From: Candidatus Roizmanbacteria bacterium
Lineage (GTDB): Bacteria > Patescibacteriota > Microgenomatia > GCA-001788215 > 2-01-FULL-40-14
DNA length: 26,329 nucleotides
Direction of reading: 5' to 3'
Assembly (NCBI GenBank): GCA_016203755.1
Contig: JACQMD010000098.1
Coordinates: 1-26,329, forward strand
Part shown: positions 1 through 8,283 of the stretch, piece by piece
How the letters are laid out: each line of letters starts with the position of its first letter
How positions within the stretch are numbered: the first letter of the stretch is position 1
Notes under the pieces: generated by a model
The model's database searches: none
What the model was told of the DNA's origin: nothing
What the model saw: only the letters and a program-made list of their open reading frames with translations
Position numbers and translations under genes: made by a program

Positions 1-748
1 AACCCGAAAAATCAGTACTTTGTGCATTTTTGTGCCACATGACCGCTTCCGGCTGGATATACACTCCGTACCCGGACCGGCTGACCCGCATACAAAAATC
101 AACATCTTCATAATAGAGAAAATAATGCTCATCGAGTAGACCAACAGAGGCAAACACTTCCTTTCGTATCAACATGGCGCATCCTGACAGAAACGCTGTT
201 TGTTCAGGTCTACTGTATTGCCCGCTATCAATCTCGTCTACTCCCCGGTGTGAACAATACATATTGTTCCAGTCGATGATGCCCCCGGCATACCAGATGA
301 CTCTTCCCCGCTCAGACTGCTGATAGCGATTCTTGTGAAATTCGTAACCTTTCGCAAAGTAAATCTTTGGGCTTACCATTCCTGCCTGCCCATTTTCCGC
401 GAGAAATCTGGTAAGGTGCAGTAAAAATTTGCGGTCAACGATAGTGTCGTTATTTAACAGCAGGATATAATCAGCTTGACGGGAAAGTGCAAATTGAATT
501 CCACAATTGTTCCCGCCGGAAAAACCGGTGTTCCGTTTCTGTGGCAATAACGTTATCGTTTGTTTACGGTGATGATCAGATTTGATATAACGGGTCAATC
601 GTTCTACCGAGTCGTCAGACGAATGGTTATCAACAACAACAATTTCAACACGTAACCCTGTTTGATCAATACGGGCAAGAGAATTCAAACAATCTATCGT
701 ATCGGACCACCCGTTCCAATTGACAAGAATGATAAAAACTGTCTTCAT
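1..748 (-). CDS. Rhamnosyltransferase-like glycosyltransferase, family GT2 (3' end beyond the window)
   Basis: This is a cytoplasmic GT2 enzyme that probably transfers a sugar, plausibly rhamnose, from an NDP-sugar to a lipid-linked acceptor. The reading frame is open from an ATG at 748 to the left edge (249 codons). It starts MKTVFIILVNWNG and shows the nucleotide-binding VVVDNHSSDDS (residues 37-47), NTGFSGGNN (73-81), the LLLNNDT metal-binding region (96-102), and the GCAMLIRKEVF and DEHYFLYYEDVDFC blocks (189-219). These blocks mark the WbbL-like branch of GT2, whose members are usually about 300 residues, so roughly the last sixth is missing. The start ATG overlaps the TGA of the upstream gene (ATGA), so translation is probably coupled. 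The dTDP-rhamnose genes at the other end of the locus fit a rhamnosyl donor, but sugar specificity cannot be read from the sequence. Confidence 0.9.
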   Translation of the reverse strand, partial: MKTVFIILVNWNGWSDTIDCLNSLARIDQTGLRVEIVVVDNHSSDDSVERLTRYIKSDHHRKQTITLLPQKRNTGFSGGNNCGIQFALSRQADYILLLNNDTIVDRKFLLHLTRFLAENGQAGMVSPKIYFAKGYEFHKNRYQQSERGRVIWYAGGIIDWNNMYCSHRGVDEIDSGQYSRPEQTAFLSGCAMLIRKEVFASVGLLDEHYFLYYEDVDFCMRVSRSGYGVYIQPEAVMWHKNAQSTDFSG

Positions 749-1455
749 TCTAGGATTATTTTAATACGTGCTGAGTCGAGGAGGGATTCTGCACCCAGCG
801 TGTTCTTCATCTGAACTTGATAAAGCTTGTTACCATTATCAAGCAGTATTGGATCTGACTCTTTAAGCACTGTCTTACTTCGCTCAGAATAAATTTCACT
901 AAACCAAACAGGGTGATTATCGGTTATATTGTAAAGTCGGACATACACCCATCCATTATCGCTCGGTACCCGGAGGGATGCCTCAAATCGCACCGATTTA
1001 ATCCGTCCATAGTTGTTAGTATCAATATAGGCATTGAGTCCCGGTACATCGGTCCAGCTGCTCAAGTTGGTCTTTCCACTTCCCAAGGGAATAAGCAGCT
1101 CTTTGACGGTAGGTTCGCTACTACTCACAACAGTTGTCGAGCTGGGTGACATAGTTGGTTGCACTTGTGATGTGAGTTCAAGTTGTTTAACCCGGTCCGT
1201 AAGATCGTCAATTTTTTCGACACACACCTGCCCGCACGTGACTTCTTCCGAAACAGTACTGACTTTTTCTTCCTGCCGCAAATTCTGTGGGGTAGCTTGC
1301 TTATCTTTCACAATAACTGCATCCAGTTTTTCTGAATGAGTGCGGATTATGCTCGTAACATCACTTCTAAAACGAAATAACAACCAGTATAAAACAACAA
1401 TATTTACCAGTACCCCGCAAAACCCAACCAGCATCAACCATCTCGTTTTGTTCAT
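745..1455 (-). CDS. Membrane-anchored protein of unknown function with coiled coil and C-terminal beta-rich domain
   Basis: I do not recognise a named family. The 236-residue product has one N-terminal membrane segment (about residues 7-28) followed by Arg-rich RFRS, which suggests a signal anchor. A charged stretch with a predicted short coiled coil (about 78-96) and two cysteines (Cys74 and Cys78) comes next, then a Ser/Thr/Pro-rich linker (about 98-117). The C-terminal domain (118-236) is rich in alternating hydrophobic residues and aromatics (for example GWVYVRLYNIT) and looks like a beta-sandwich, perhaps carbohydrate-binding. The gene sits 3 nt after the WaaE-like glycosyltransferase and overlaps the next one by ATGA, so it belongs to the operon. 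An accessory or scaffold role in surface glycan assembly is only inferred from context. Confidence 0.8.
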   Translation of the reverse strand: MNKTRWLMLVGFCGVLVNIVVLYWLLFRFRSDVTSIIRTHSEKLDAVIVKDKQATPQNLRQEEKVSTVSEEVTCGQVCVEKIDDLTDRVKQLELTSQVQPTMSPSSTTVVSSSEPTVKELLIPLGSGKTNLSSWTDVPGLNAYIDTNNYGRIKSVRFEASLRVPSDNGWVYVRLYNITDNHPVWFSEIYSERSKTVLKESDPILLDNGNKLYQVQMKNTLGAESLLDSARIKIILE

Positions 1456-1458
1456 ATA

Positions 1459-2361
1459 CTAATGAGTCAACGTATTCTTTATTTTATGTACTAATCGAAT
1501 TATCATATTCCGTTGATGCTTTTTATTTGTTTTTTCGAGCCAATATTCCGTATCAGTAACCACTCTCAACCATTCCCGTTCAAATATATCAAAAGCCTTA
1601 TCTGACTCTTTAAAGTGATTCTTCTCCCAGACTTTTGCAGCAACCGTTAAGTGATAAAAACCCATGAGAAGCGAAAGTGTCAAACCGTTCAGTCCATCTT
1701 TATACCCTTCCTGTGCAAAATAGCGCCGTAAAAATTCACCATTTGGAAAACGCATAAGATCTACCGGATCAAATCGATGTCCACTGCCGACTACATTCTC
1801 TGCTTCATTATCAGTATAACGGTTGAGCTTGTCAATAAACTGTGAGACAGTTTCATAGTTGGTATGAACAAGATGGTTTTGCAAGTATGCGGTTTTTCCT
1901 GACAGTTCTATTTTCTCATGTATATGTTTTTCAGGGAATGTACCGCTCCCTCGTCGGAAAAGCCGTAACTGATAATCTGGATACCAGCCGGTATGCTGTA
2001 TCCACGTTCCAAAAATAATATTTTTTCTCGGGATATAATAGCCATTGATTGACCGCTCAGTGTTGTTGATTGTTTCGATAATCTCTTTATGAAGTTCTGA
2101 AGGAACGTCTTCATCCGCGTCAATATTGAGAATCCATGCACCGTTTGCCTTGGTAAAGCCGTAATTTTTGTTTATGTTGAGCATGGTATGATTTGGCCTT
2201 TTGAATATCTTGTTCGTAAATCGTTTGGCAACTTCGGAAGTGTTGTCGGTTGAAGCATTGTCGATGACAATTATGTCATCTGCCCACGAAACAGAAGATA
2301 AACACGTCGCAAGTTTTTTTTCTTCGTTATATGCAGAAACTACCACAGATAGGCTCACCAT
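1459..2361 (-). CDS. WaaE/KdtX-like glycosyltransferase, family GT2
   Basis: This is a soluble or peripheral GT2 enzyme of the LPS-core WaaE-like group, predicted to add a hexose to a lipid-linked glycan on the cytoplasmic face. Its 300 residues are a normal length for the group. The N-terminal GT-A half has SVVVSAYNEEK (5-15), IVIDNASTDNT (31-41) and the metal-binding DADED (81-85). The acceptor half has YQLRLFRRGSG (130-140) and HEK (148-150), both typical of this branch. The ATG at 2361 is preceded by AGGAGAG with a 5-nt spacer, one of the clearest Shine-Dalgarno sites in the window. It follows a truncated homologue by 17 nt. The exact sugar and acceptor are not deducible. Confidence 0.88.
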   Translation of the reverse strand: MVSLSVVVSAYNEEKKLATCLSSVSWADDIIVIDNASTDNTSEVAKRFTNKIFKRPNHTMLNINKNYGFTKANGAWILNIDADEDVPSELHKEIIETINNTERSINGYYIPRKNIIFGTWIQHTGWYPDYQLRLFRRGSGTFPEKHIHEKIELSGKTAYLQNHLVHTNYETVSQFIDKLNRYTDNEAENVVGSGHRFDPVDLMRFPNGEFLRRYFAQEGYKDGLNGLTLSLLMGFYHLTVAAKVWEKNHFKESDKAFDIFEREWLRVVTDTEYWLEKTNKKHQRNMIIRLVHKIKNTLTH

Positions 2362-2366
2362 ATATA

Positions 2367-2373
2367 CTCTCCT
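2367..2373 (-). promoter_or_regulatory. Strong Shine-Dalgarno site for the WaaE-like gene
   Basis: On the minus strand AGGAGAG lies 5 nt before the ATG at 2361, in the 17-nt gap after the truncated glycosyltransferase. Most starts in this locus lack a clear Shine-Dalgarno and rely on start/stop overlap, so this site suggests independent ribosome loading after the short upstream frame. Confidence 0.6.
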
Positions 2374-2378
2374 CTCTC

Positions 2379-2699
2379 TTATAGTATACTCTTTTTAGCA
2401 CCAATAATAGCTTGTATCTCAGTACGCAGCTCATCACTTATCCACTCATCCGCATCAACAAACAGTATCCATTTGCCGCGTGCCAGAGTAAGTGCCCTAT
2501 TACGCTGACTTGCAAAATCAGATAGAGCATGTGTATAGACTATTGCACCTTCTTTTTGAGCAATAGCAACGGTTGCATCAGCTGAATTATCATCAATGAC
2601 TATGACCTCCTCAGCAAATGAAACGCTCCGAATACATGCTGCAATTCGCTTTTCTTCATTTTTAGCCAAGACAATAATACTCAAATTTGGTTGTTTCAC
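2379..2699 (-). pseudogene. Truncated GT2 glycosyltransferase (N-terminal half only)
   Basis: The 106-residue frame encodes only the nucleotide-sugar-binding half of a WaaE-like GT2: LSIIVLAKNEEKRI (6-19), VIVIDDNSADAT (32-43), FASQRNRAL (62-70) and the metal site FVDADEW (80-86). It ends at AKKSIL plus TAA, just where the acceptor-binding half should begin; homologues run to about 250-300 residues. The start is GTG at 2699, overlapping the flippase stop (GTGA). The next gene is a full-length member of the same group, diverged in sequence, so this looks like an eroded paralogue or the remains of a partial duplication. A functional mini-enzyme, or a partner pairing with another chain, cannot be excluded. 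No continuation is seen in another frame because the next gene begins 17 nt later. Confidence 0.65.
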
Positions 2700-4180
2700 G
2701 TCTTATCTTGTAAAATACGAATTATTTCATTGACTTCATCCATGACTTTCTTTCGAAAAAACAGGAGAAGTATCATACAATAAATAAACGATCCGCAAAG
2801 AATAAGAAGTATAAGTGAAAAAATACTGGGTGGAAATATCCCTTGTGCCCAATAGAGAAATGCACCCATGGGAAGTGATGCGAGTGCAGCCGGCAAACAC
2901 TGCTCTTTAAGTGAAAATCGTACATATTTTCGACTTACAGCAATCACTGCAACAATTGCAGTACTCATAAGTGCAGCAACTCCCGCAACCGCATGAAATC
3001 CAAAAAAAGGTATGACAAGAGGAGTCACTATCCAGATAAAGGCCGTCCAAAATACCATAAATCGAAGGCTTATGCCAATTTTTCCAATAGCGTTAAGTGC
3101 ATTGATAAGAGGCGTTGAAAGACCGGCAATAGCGGAAGCTATAACAAATAAATAAAATGATGGAATTGCAGGCAGCCATTTTTCATAGCGGGGTATAAGT
3201 TCAATAAATGGATTCACTAAGAATAGCATGCCAATAGAAAGAGGAATAATAAATAACATAAGGAAAAATATCGCTTTATTAATAGCCTTCTCAAGTTTTT
3301 CAGGATGAGCTTGTAACCGTGAGTAGGTCGGAAATGTTACTCTGACAACATTATCCATAATAAGCCGGAGCGGAGCCTCCGACCATCGTTTTGCCCATCC
3401 GATATATCCGACCTGTGCAAAAGGCAACACACGACCTAAATACAATGTAAATAAATCATCTTTAATAAGAGCAAGTATGCTGTTTAATTGAAACGGAACG
3501 CCAAATGACAAAAGTTGTTTGGCACTGTTCATATGGAGTGACACGCTTGGCATCCACGGCTCAATCATATATAACGACACGAGACCAACGATTCCTCGAA
3601 AAATAACCGCGTAGGTAAAACTGGCAAGCTCCCATCCTTTCCAAGCCCCATACACTGCAACTCCGTAAAAAACGAGTACTTCAAGAATTTGTGGAATCAC
3701 GAGGCGATCAAATGCAAGCTTTCGCTCAAGAAGAATAGAGGGGATGGTCTTGAGTGATGAAAGAAAAAATGACACGACAAGCGCTTGAAAAAGCAGCGTA
3801 CCAGGCGCGCTCAAACGATAAAAAGAAGCAATATATCCGCTTAATAGCAATGCTACCAATGAGAGTGTAAGAACAACAAGCTGTTGAATAGTAAACGTTG
3901 TTACGAGATCTTCTCTTGTTATTTCTTCTTTTTTTTGAATAAGCGCTGCCCCTAACCCAATGTCAGAAAAATAATTTAAAAATGCGACAGCAGCGCTTAC
4001 TACATAAAACACCCCAAACGTCTCAGGCAATAAAAAGAATGTGAGAAAGAATAATCCAATAAAGGAGATAAGAGATTGAAGAGCGCTACGTGAAATCAAC
4101 GCCACAACTCCTTTTACCGATCTCTTTTTGAGAGTAGCAAAATAACTTATAGATGAACTGGTCTGTGTAGTTTTTTCCAC
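2696..4180 (-). CDS. Polysaccharide flippase, Wzx/MOP superfamily
   Basis: This is an integral membrane transporter of the polysaccharide-export branch of the MOP superfamily (Wzx/RfbX-like, COG2244). It is predicted to flip undecaprenyl-linked oligosaccharide from the cytoplasmic to the outer face. The 494-residue product has about 12-14 hydrophobic segments over its whole length. The N-terminal GVVALISRSALQSLISFIGL is typical, followed by a DIGLGAALIQKKE motif (about 73-85) common in this family. The start is GTG at 4180, overlapping the upstream gene by 34 nt; no ATG alternative lies near the N-terminus. It is the only transporter in the window, so it most likely exports the repeat unit built by the neighbouring GT2 enzymes. 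Substrate specificity is unknown. Confidence 0.88.
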   Translation of the reverse strand: MEKTTQTSSSISYFATLKKRSVKGVVALISRSALQSLISFIGLFFLTFFLLPETFGVFYVVSAAVAFLNYFSDIGLGAALIQKKEEITREDLVTTFTIQQLVVLTLSLVALLLSGYIASFYRLSAPGTLLFQALVVSFFLSSLKTIPSILLERKLAFDRLVIPQILEVLVFYGVAVYGAWKGWELASFTYAVIFRGIVGLVSLYMIEPWMPSVSLHMNSAKQLLSFGVPFQLNSILALIKDDLFTLYLGRVLPFAQVGYIGWAKRWSEAPLRLIMDNVVRVTFPTYSRLQAHPEKLEKAINKAIFFLMLFIIPLSIGMLFLVNPFIELIPRYEKWLPAIPSFYLFVIASAIAGLSTPLINALNAIGKIGISLRFMVFWTAFIWIVTPLVIPFFGFHAVAGVAALMSTAIVAVIAVSRKYVRFSLKEQCLPAALASLPMGAFLYWAQGIFPPSIFSLILLILCGSFIYCMILLLFFRKKVMDEVNEIIRILQDKT

Positions 4181-4893
4181 GGCTGCTGGATGAGAAGTCT
4201 CAGTAATCCCTTCATATCTCCCATAACAGTAGGCAATACTCGCACCGTTGATCCGGGATTATCGCGCCAGACGAGGGGGATTTGCGAAATTGTGTACCTG
4301 GACTTTTCTCCGACAATAAGAAGCTCTGAATCCATAAACCATTCATTATCTTTAATATGCGGTAACAATTCTTTAACCGTATTTTTACTGACTCCTTTGA
4401 ACCCGCACTGCACATCAGAAATCGACACAAAAAACATGAGCTGAATAAGAATGTTTAAGGAACGAGAGATGAATTCTCGCATAGCTGTCCGGTTACTAAC
4501 CTTTGATTGTGGCAACAGGCGCGAACCAATAGCAATATCACTGCCGTTTTCAATCGCACTGATTAACTGCGGAAGGTGCTTTAAGTCGGTAGATAGATCA
4601 ATATCCATATAGCAACAAATGTCTGCCCCGCTCTCTTTCCATGCTGTTTTGACGGCTCGCCCTCGCCCTTTTTGATTCAAACGCAAAACATCAATCTCTT
4701 TATACTCATGGGCAAGCTGTTCACCAATACGGGGAGTACTATCCGTTGAAGCATTATCCGCAATAGTAATATGCCAGTTATATACCTTCAGATTTTCTTT
4801 ACAGAACTGATGGAGTTTCAAAACATGCTCTTTCAGCTCTACTTCCTCGTTATACACGGGAATGACTATCTCGACCGAGAGTTTTTTTTGCAT
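4147..4893 (-). CDS. Polyprenyl-phosphate sugar synthase-like GT2 (ALG5/DPM1-like)
   Basis: This enzyme is predicted to transfer a sugar from an NDP-sugar to polyprenyl phosphate at the cytoplasmic face, making the donor for GT-C enzymes. The 248 residues carry VIPVYNEE (10-17), ADNASTDST (45-53), the catalytic DIDLSTD (97-103), IGSR (122-125), QCGFKG (162-167), EWFMDSELL (184-192) and VWRDNPGSTV (208-217). This set matches the dolichyl-phosphate glucose synthase branch. No C-terminal membrane segments are present. An AAGGTG Shine-Dalgarno lies just upstream of the ATG at 4893. The gene overlaps the preceding membrane protein by 44 nt and the flippase by 34 nt, so expression is tightly coupled. 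Glucose versus another hexose cannot be decided. Confidence 0.88.
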   Translation of the reverse strand: MQKKLSVEIVIPVYNEEVELKEHVLKLHQFCKENLKVYNWHITIADNASTDSTPRIGEQLAHEYKEIDVLRLNQKGRGRAVKTAWKESGADICCYMDIDLSTDLKHLPQLISAIENGSDIAIGSRLLPQSKVSNRTAMREFISRSLNILIQLMFFVSISDVQCGFKGVSKNTVKELLPHIKDNEWFMDSELLIVGEKSRYTISQIPLVWRDNPGSTVRVLPTVMGDMKGLLRLLIQQPWKKLHRPVHL

Positions 4894-6634
4894 ATGGCAC
4901 CTTGGTAATTTTCCTTATTGTACCAAAAAGAGCGACTAAACTAAACAGACTAAGCAGGTTAGCTACAATCCTGACAGGAGTATTGGTAAAGAATAATTCG
5001 ACCTCGTGCGTACCAGGAATGAGTGGGATGGTCATGATTCCATTCATCGTGGAAGGAATATATTCTTTATTATCAATTCGTACCTTCCATCCGGGAAAAT
5101 ATACCGTATTTGCAATGAGTGTTGCTGGTAATGATGTTGTCACAACGGCCTTTTGTCGATTAGACTTGATGAGCTGACTCTCTATGACTGCGGGAGGTTT
5201 TATGTCAAACTTCTGAAGCGCTATCTGATCCTTCCGGGTTGGAGGATAAAATCCTTTCGGTAAATACTCATCGGATATTTTTGATTGTTCCCATTTGATA
5301 AACGTTTCATCTTCATACTCCTTTCGTTCAAACCTATAGAATTCCTGAGGACGAAAATATTTCACGTTGATACCAACAAGAAATAAAACGCTTATCGTTG
5401 TAATTGCCAAAAGCCTATCACTCTTGTCCTTATTTCTAACGGTTATGCCTCCAATAAATATGCTGACAAAGAACATAATAAAGACTAAAAACCTCCAGGG
5501 AAATTGAACATACGAGAGAATTGGGATAGATTCCCAAATAAACGTGGAGACCTCAAGTGTCATGATAATGGAAAATAAAAGAAGTCCAACAGTTAACCAA
5601 ATAAGTATATTCCCAGATTGTGCCGAAATATAGATATAATCCAGCCATTTCTTGTTCTTTCGTATAGCTTGTTCTGATAATCCTAACACTCCCAAATATG
5701 ACCAGAATGCGACAGTAAATCCCAGTAGACCAAGCAAGACGTGTACCTTTCCTATCTTAAAACTCATTCCATCCGCACGCCCTGCGGCAGATCCGGCAAA
5801 TCCCCACGGAGAGTCCCATAGTTGATCAAGATACAAAAAATGCAAATGATAATCAGAACCTCCTTTTGTAATTTGATCAACGACGGTTACATCTTTTTCG
5901 GCTATTGCCGGGAGCCAGAAAAACGCAGACATTCCAAAAGCAAACAATAGTATAGCAATGAACCATTTCCATTCCTTACGAATGGTTTGCCATCTTTTGC
6001 CAGAGATTATTCCGATCAGCCCAACAATACCTAACATGAGCGTGAATAGTAGGGCAGTTATATTGTGTGAAAGAATGATCCCCGCATAACCGGAAACCCC
6101 ACACAATAAACCTAAACGCACCCTCTGTTTGTCGGTAAATAATAAAACGAATCCGTACACGGCAAGAGGCACGAACGCATATGCGTAGAGTTCACCAATG
6201 GCACCTCTCACAAACAACTGTACTGCATGATAAGGCGCGTATTGATAGGCAATTGAGGAAATTACGCCTCCCCATGGACCCCATAGTTTTGCTCCCAGCA
6301 GATACATACTCACCGCTGCCAATACCATTCCAATTCCTATCATTATTTTCGTTGCGGCAAGCGGAGAAAATCCGAATAAGTCAAATAACGATCCAATGTA
6401 ATCCGGCAGTGGCGCATAAAAATTAAAAATAGGGTATCCGTATCCATAACCAAGATCTTTCACCCATCGAACCGGAAATTGGCCGTCATACAGAGCTTCG
6501 CTCATTTGTTGCACCCGAACTACCTGTGTGTCATCATGCATCGGAAAAAACCCGTCATGAAAAAGAGGCAGTATCGTTGGAATAGAAAGTATAACAACGA
6601 TACCGAGATGTAACCGGAACAGGTGTTTTTTCAT
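4850..6634 (-). CDS. PF10131-type multi-pass membrane protein (putative GT-C glycosyltransferase), copy 3
   Basis: This is a 594-residue integral membrane protein of the type annotated '6-pyruvoyl-tetrahydropterin synthase-related' (PF10131). The name is misleading: these proteins look like GT-C/YfhO-type membrane glycosyltransferases, and the exact reaction is unproven. Visible features are a first membrane helix (about 9-26), an extracytoplasmic FPMHDDTQVVR motif (30-40) with a candidate catalytic Asp pair, DGQFPVRW (50-57), and a GYGYGYP...NFYAPLPDY loop (62-79). Many further hydrophobic segments follow. A C-terminal extracytoplasmic beta domain has YFPGWKVRID. It overlaps the preceding paralogue by ATGA, and its 3' end runs 44 nt into the downstream GT2. 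It probably uses a polyprenyl-linked sugar made by a neighbouring DPM1-like enzyme (inference). Confidence 0.82.
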   Translation of the reverse strand: MKKHLFRLHLGIVVILSIPTILPLFHDGFFPMHDDTQVVRVQQMSEALYDGQFPVRWVKDLGYGYGYPIFNFYAPLPDYIGSLFDLFGFSPLAATKIMIGIGMVLAAVSMYLLGAKLWGPWGGVISSIAYQYAPYHAVQLFVRGAIGELYAYAFVPLAVYGFVLLFTDKQRVRLGLLCGVSGYAGIILSHNITALLFTLMLGIVGLIGIISGKRWQTIRKEWKWFIAILLFAFGMSAFFWLPAIAEKDVTVVDQITKGGSDYHLHFLYLDQLWDSPWGFAGSAAGRADGMSFKIGKVHVLLGLLGFTVAFWSYLGVLGLSEQAIRKNKKWLDYIYISAQSGNILIWLTVGLLLFSIIMTLEVSTFIWESIPILSYVQFPWRFLVFIMFFVSIFIGGITVRNKDKSDRLLAITTISVLFLVGINVKYFRPQEFYRFERKEYEDETFIKWEQSKISDEYLPKGFYPPTRKDQIALQKFDIKPPAVIESQLIKSNRQKAVVTTSLPATLIANTVYFPGWKVRIDNKEYIPSTMNGIMTIPLIPGTHEVELFFTNTPVRIVANLLSLFSLVALFGTIRKITKVPYAKKTLGRDSHSRV

Positions 6635-8283
6635 ATGCGGATTCTTTTGCTGGCAATCAATACTATTCCAGAAAGTACGGCAAGAAGTGAGACGACATTA
6701 CTTGCGAGTCGATAAGGTGTCTCGGTAAAAACTGCGGTAATCGTATGACTGCCGCCCGGCACTACAACATCCATAACTCCCTGCGGATTATCATACACAA
6801 TAGGGACTTCAATTCGGTCAATATATACTTTCCAGCCCGGGTAATATATGCGATTTACACGGACAATGCCCTCAGTTGCTAGCGTTACTACTCCAACAAT
6901 TTTGCTCGCCGAAACTGAGTTCACTATCTTCTCTCCTTCACCAAACAGTTCAATCGGATACTTAGGCATAGACACTGGTTTTTCCCGGACCCACAGCGGC
7001 ATCAACTCATCAGATGAAGTAGTGGTAGCCGAATTGGTAACATAAAAATCGTCTCCCCGATCAACATACTGAGAAGGTTGTGCGTATTGCAGATACAACA
7101 TAACAGCAAGTATTGTAATACCAATCACGCAATACCGCATTACTTTTCCTTTTGTAACAACATATCCTCCAAACAGAGCAATGAGCACGCCTATTTGAGA
7201 CAATATCGTCCATGGATAATTTATCTCAGAGAAAAGTGGCGCATATTTCCAAAATATTCTACTGACATCAAACATGAGGATTATGTAAACGCCGAACAAT
7301 GAAAGTAGCCATAGTACCAGATACCGTGACTTGTTGTTGGTTTTTTTAATGAAAGAGTAAACAATGACAGCGATAGTCAGAAAGACTATCATCACATGAG
7401 GAATTCCGATTTGATAAGAGAATCCACCCACCTCAGTTGGTGATTCGTACCCCCAGTCAGGACGGAGTAACTGCGGTAGAGATACAAAATAGAGATCACG
7501 ATCCGCAATGGGAATGTATGAAAGTTTAATAAATTGTTTTTCATAAAGAGCCGGAAACCAGAAGAAAAACGAGAGTGTCAACCCAAATAGCAACATAAAA
7601 CTATATGATCGAAGTAATTTGCCCGTTGATTTGTTATGAGTAAAAAACTGCAATACAATAAATAAAACCAGTAAAGGGACAAACAATACGGTCATAATAT
7701 TATGGGTGACAATAAGTATTCCCAACGCAGTTCCTCCTATGAGGATCCGGGGTATACTCTTTGGCTTTTCTGCAATCACTACCACTGCCCACAGAATTAA
7801 TGGAAAAAGTACAAACGAAAGCGATTCGCCAATTGATCCACGAACAAATAAATCGACAAACCGGTACGGAAAATAGGAATATAGCACTGCGGAAATAAAA
7901 CCTGCCAGATTACTACCCCACAATTTCTTTGCTAATAGAAACATACCTATGGCAGCAGCGGGAACACTCAGGGCAAAAAGAAGCTTGATACTTCCGACAA
8001 ATCCCAATCCCAACACTAACGGAATCATCCCAAGATAATACGGAAACGGATAGGCAAAGTTAAATAACGGATAGCCGTAGCCGGCATTGAGATAACCACT
8101 GAAACGCACGGGAAATTGTCCATCCCGTATACTTCGATACATATCGGCAAGCCGCACTACGGCCCATTCCCCATCATGTGTTGGAAAATACCCCGTATTG
8201 GCATAGGGAACTATCACCGGAAGAGTCAATACCAGTACTACCAACAACTGAATCAGTGTTTTTTTATTTATTACCCAATTCAT
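6631..8283 (-). CDS. PF10131-type multi-pass membrane protein (putative GT-C glycosyltransferase), copy 2
   Basis: This is a close structural paralogue of the next gene downstream. The 550 residues carry FPTHDGEWAVVRL (33-45), DGQFPVRF (54-61), NAGYGYPLFNF (66-76) and a C-terminal IYYPGWKVYIDRIEV block in the probable extracytoplasmic domain, with about 10-12 membrane segments. I place the start at the ATG at 8283. The frame extends to a TTG at 8298, but that codon has no Shine-Dalgarno and gives a longer overlap (35 rather than 20 nt) with the upstream gene. The stop overlaps the downstream start by ATGA. The tandem position with another PF10131 member suggests duplication followed by divergence in sugar or acceptor specificity. 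A glycosyltransferase role is inferred from fold and context. Confidence 0.82.
   Translation of the reverse strand: MNWVINKKTLIQLLVVLVLTLPVIVPYANTGYFPTHDGEWAVVRLADMYRSIRDGQFPVRFSGYLNAGYGYPLFNFAYPFPYYLGMIPLVLGLGFVGSIKLLFALSVPAAAIGMFLLAKKLWGSNLAGFISAVLYSYFPYRFVDLFVRGSIGESLSFVLFPLILWAVVVIAEKPKSIPRILIGGTALGILIVTHNIMTVLFVPLLVLFIVLQFFTHNKSTGKLLRSYSFMLLFGLTLSFFFWFPALYEKQFIKLSYIPIADRDLYFVSLPQLLRPDWGYESPTEVGGFSYQIGIPHVMIVFLTIAVIVYSFIKKTNNKSRYLVLWLLSLFGVYIILMFDVSRIFWKYAPLFSEINYPWTILSQIGVLIALFGGYVVTKGKVMRYCVIGITILAVMLYLQYAQPSQYVDRGDDFYVTNSATTTSSDELMPLWVREKPVSMPKYPIELFGEGEKIVNSVSASKIVGVVTLATEGIVRVNRIYYPGWKVYIDRIEVPIVYDNPQGVMDVVVPGGSHTITAVFTETPYRLASNVVSLLAVLSGIVLIASKRIRI

Noticed and set aside
913..1339. 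Two plus-strand open frames opposite the anchored-protein gene
   Set aside because: They lie fully inside a better-supported minus-strand gene, have no ribosome site, and their translations show no domain-like composition.
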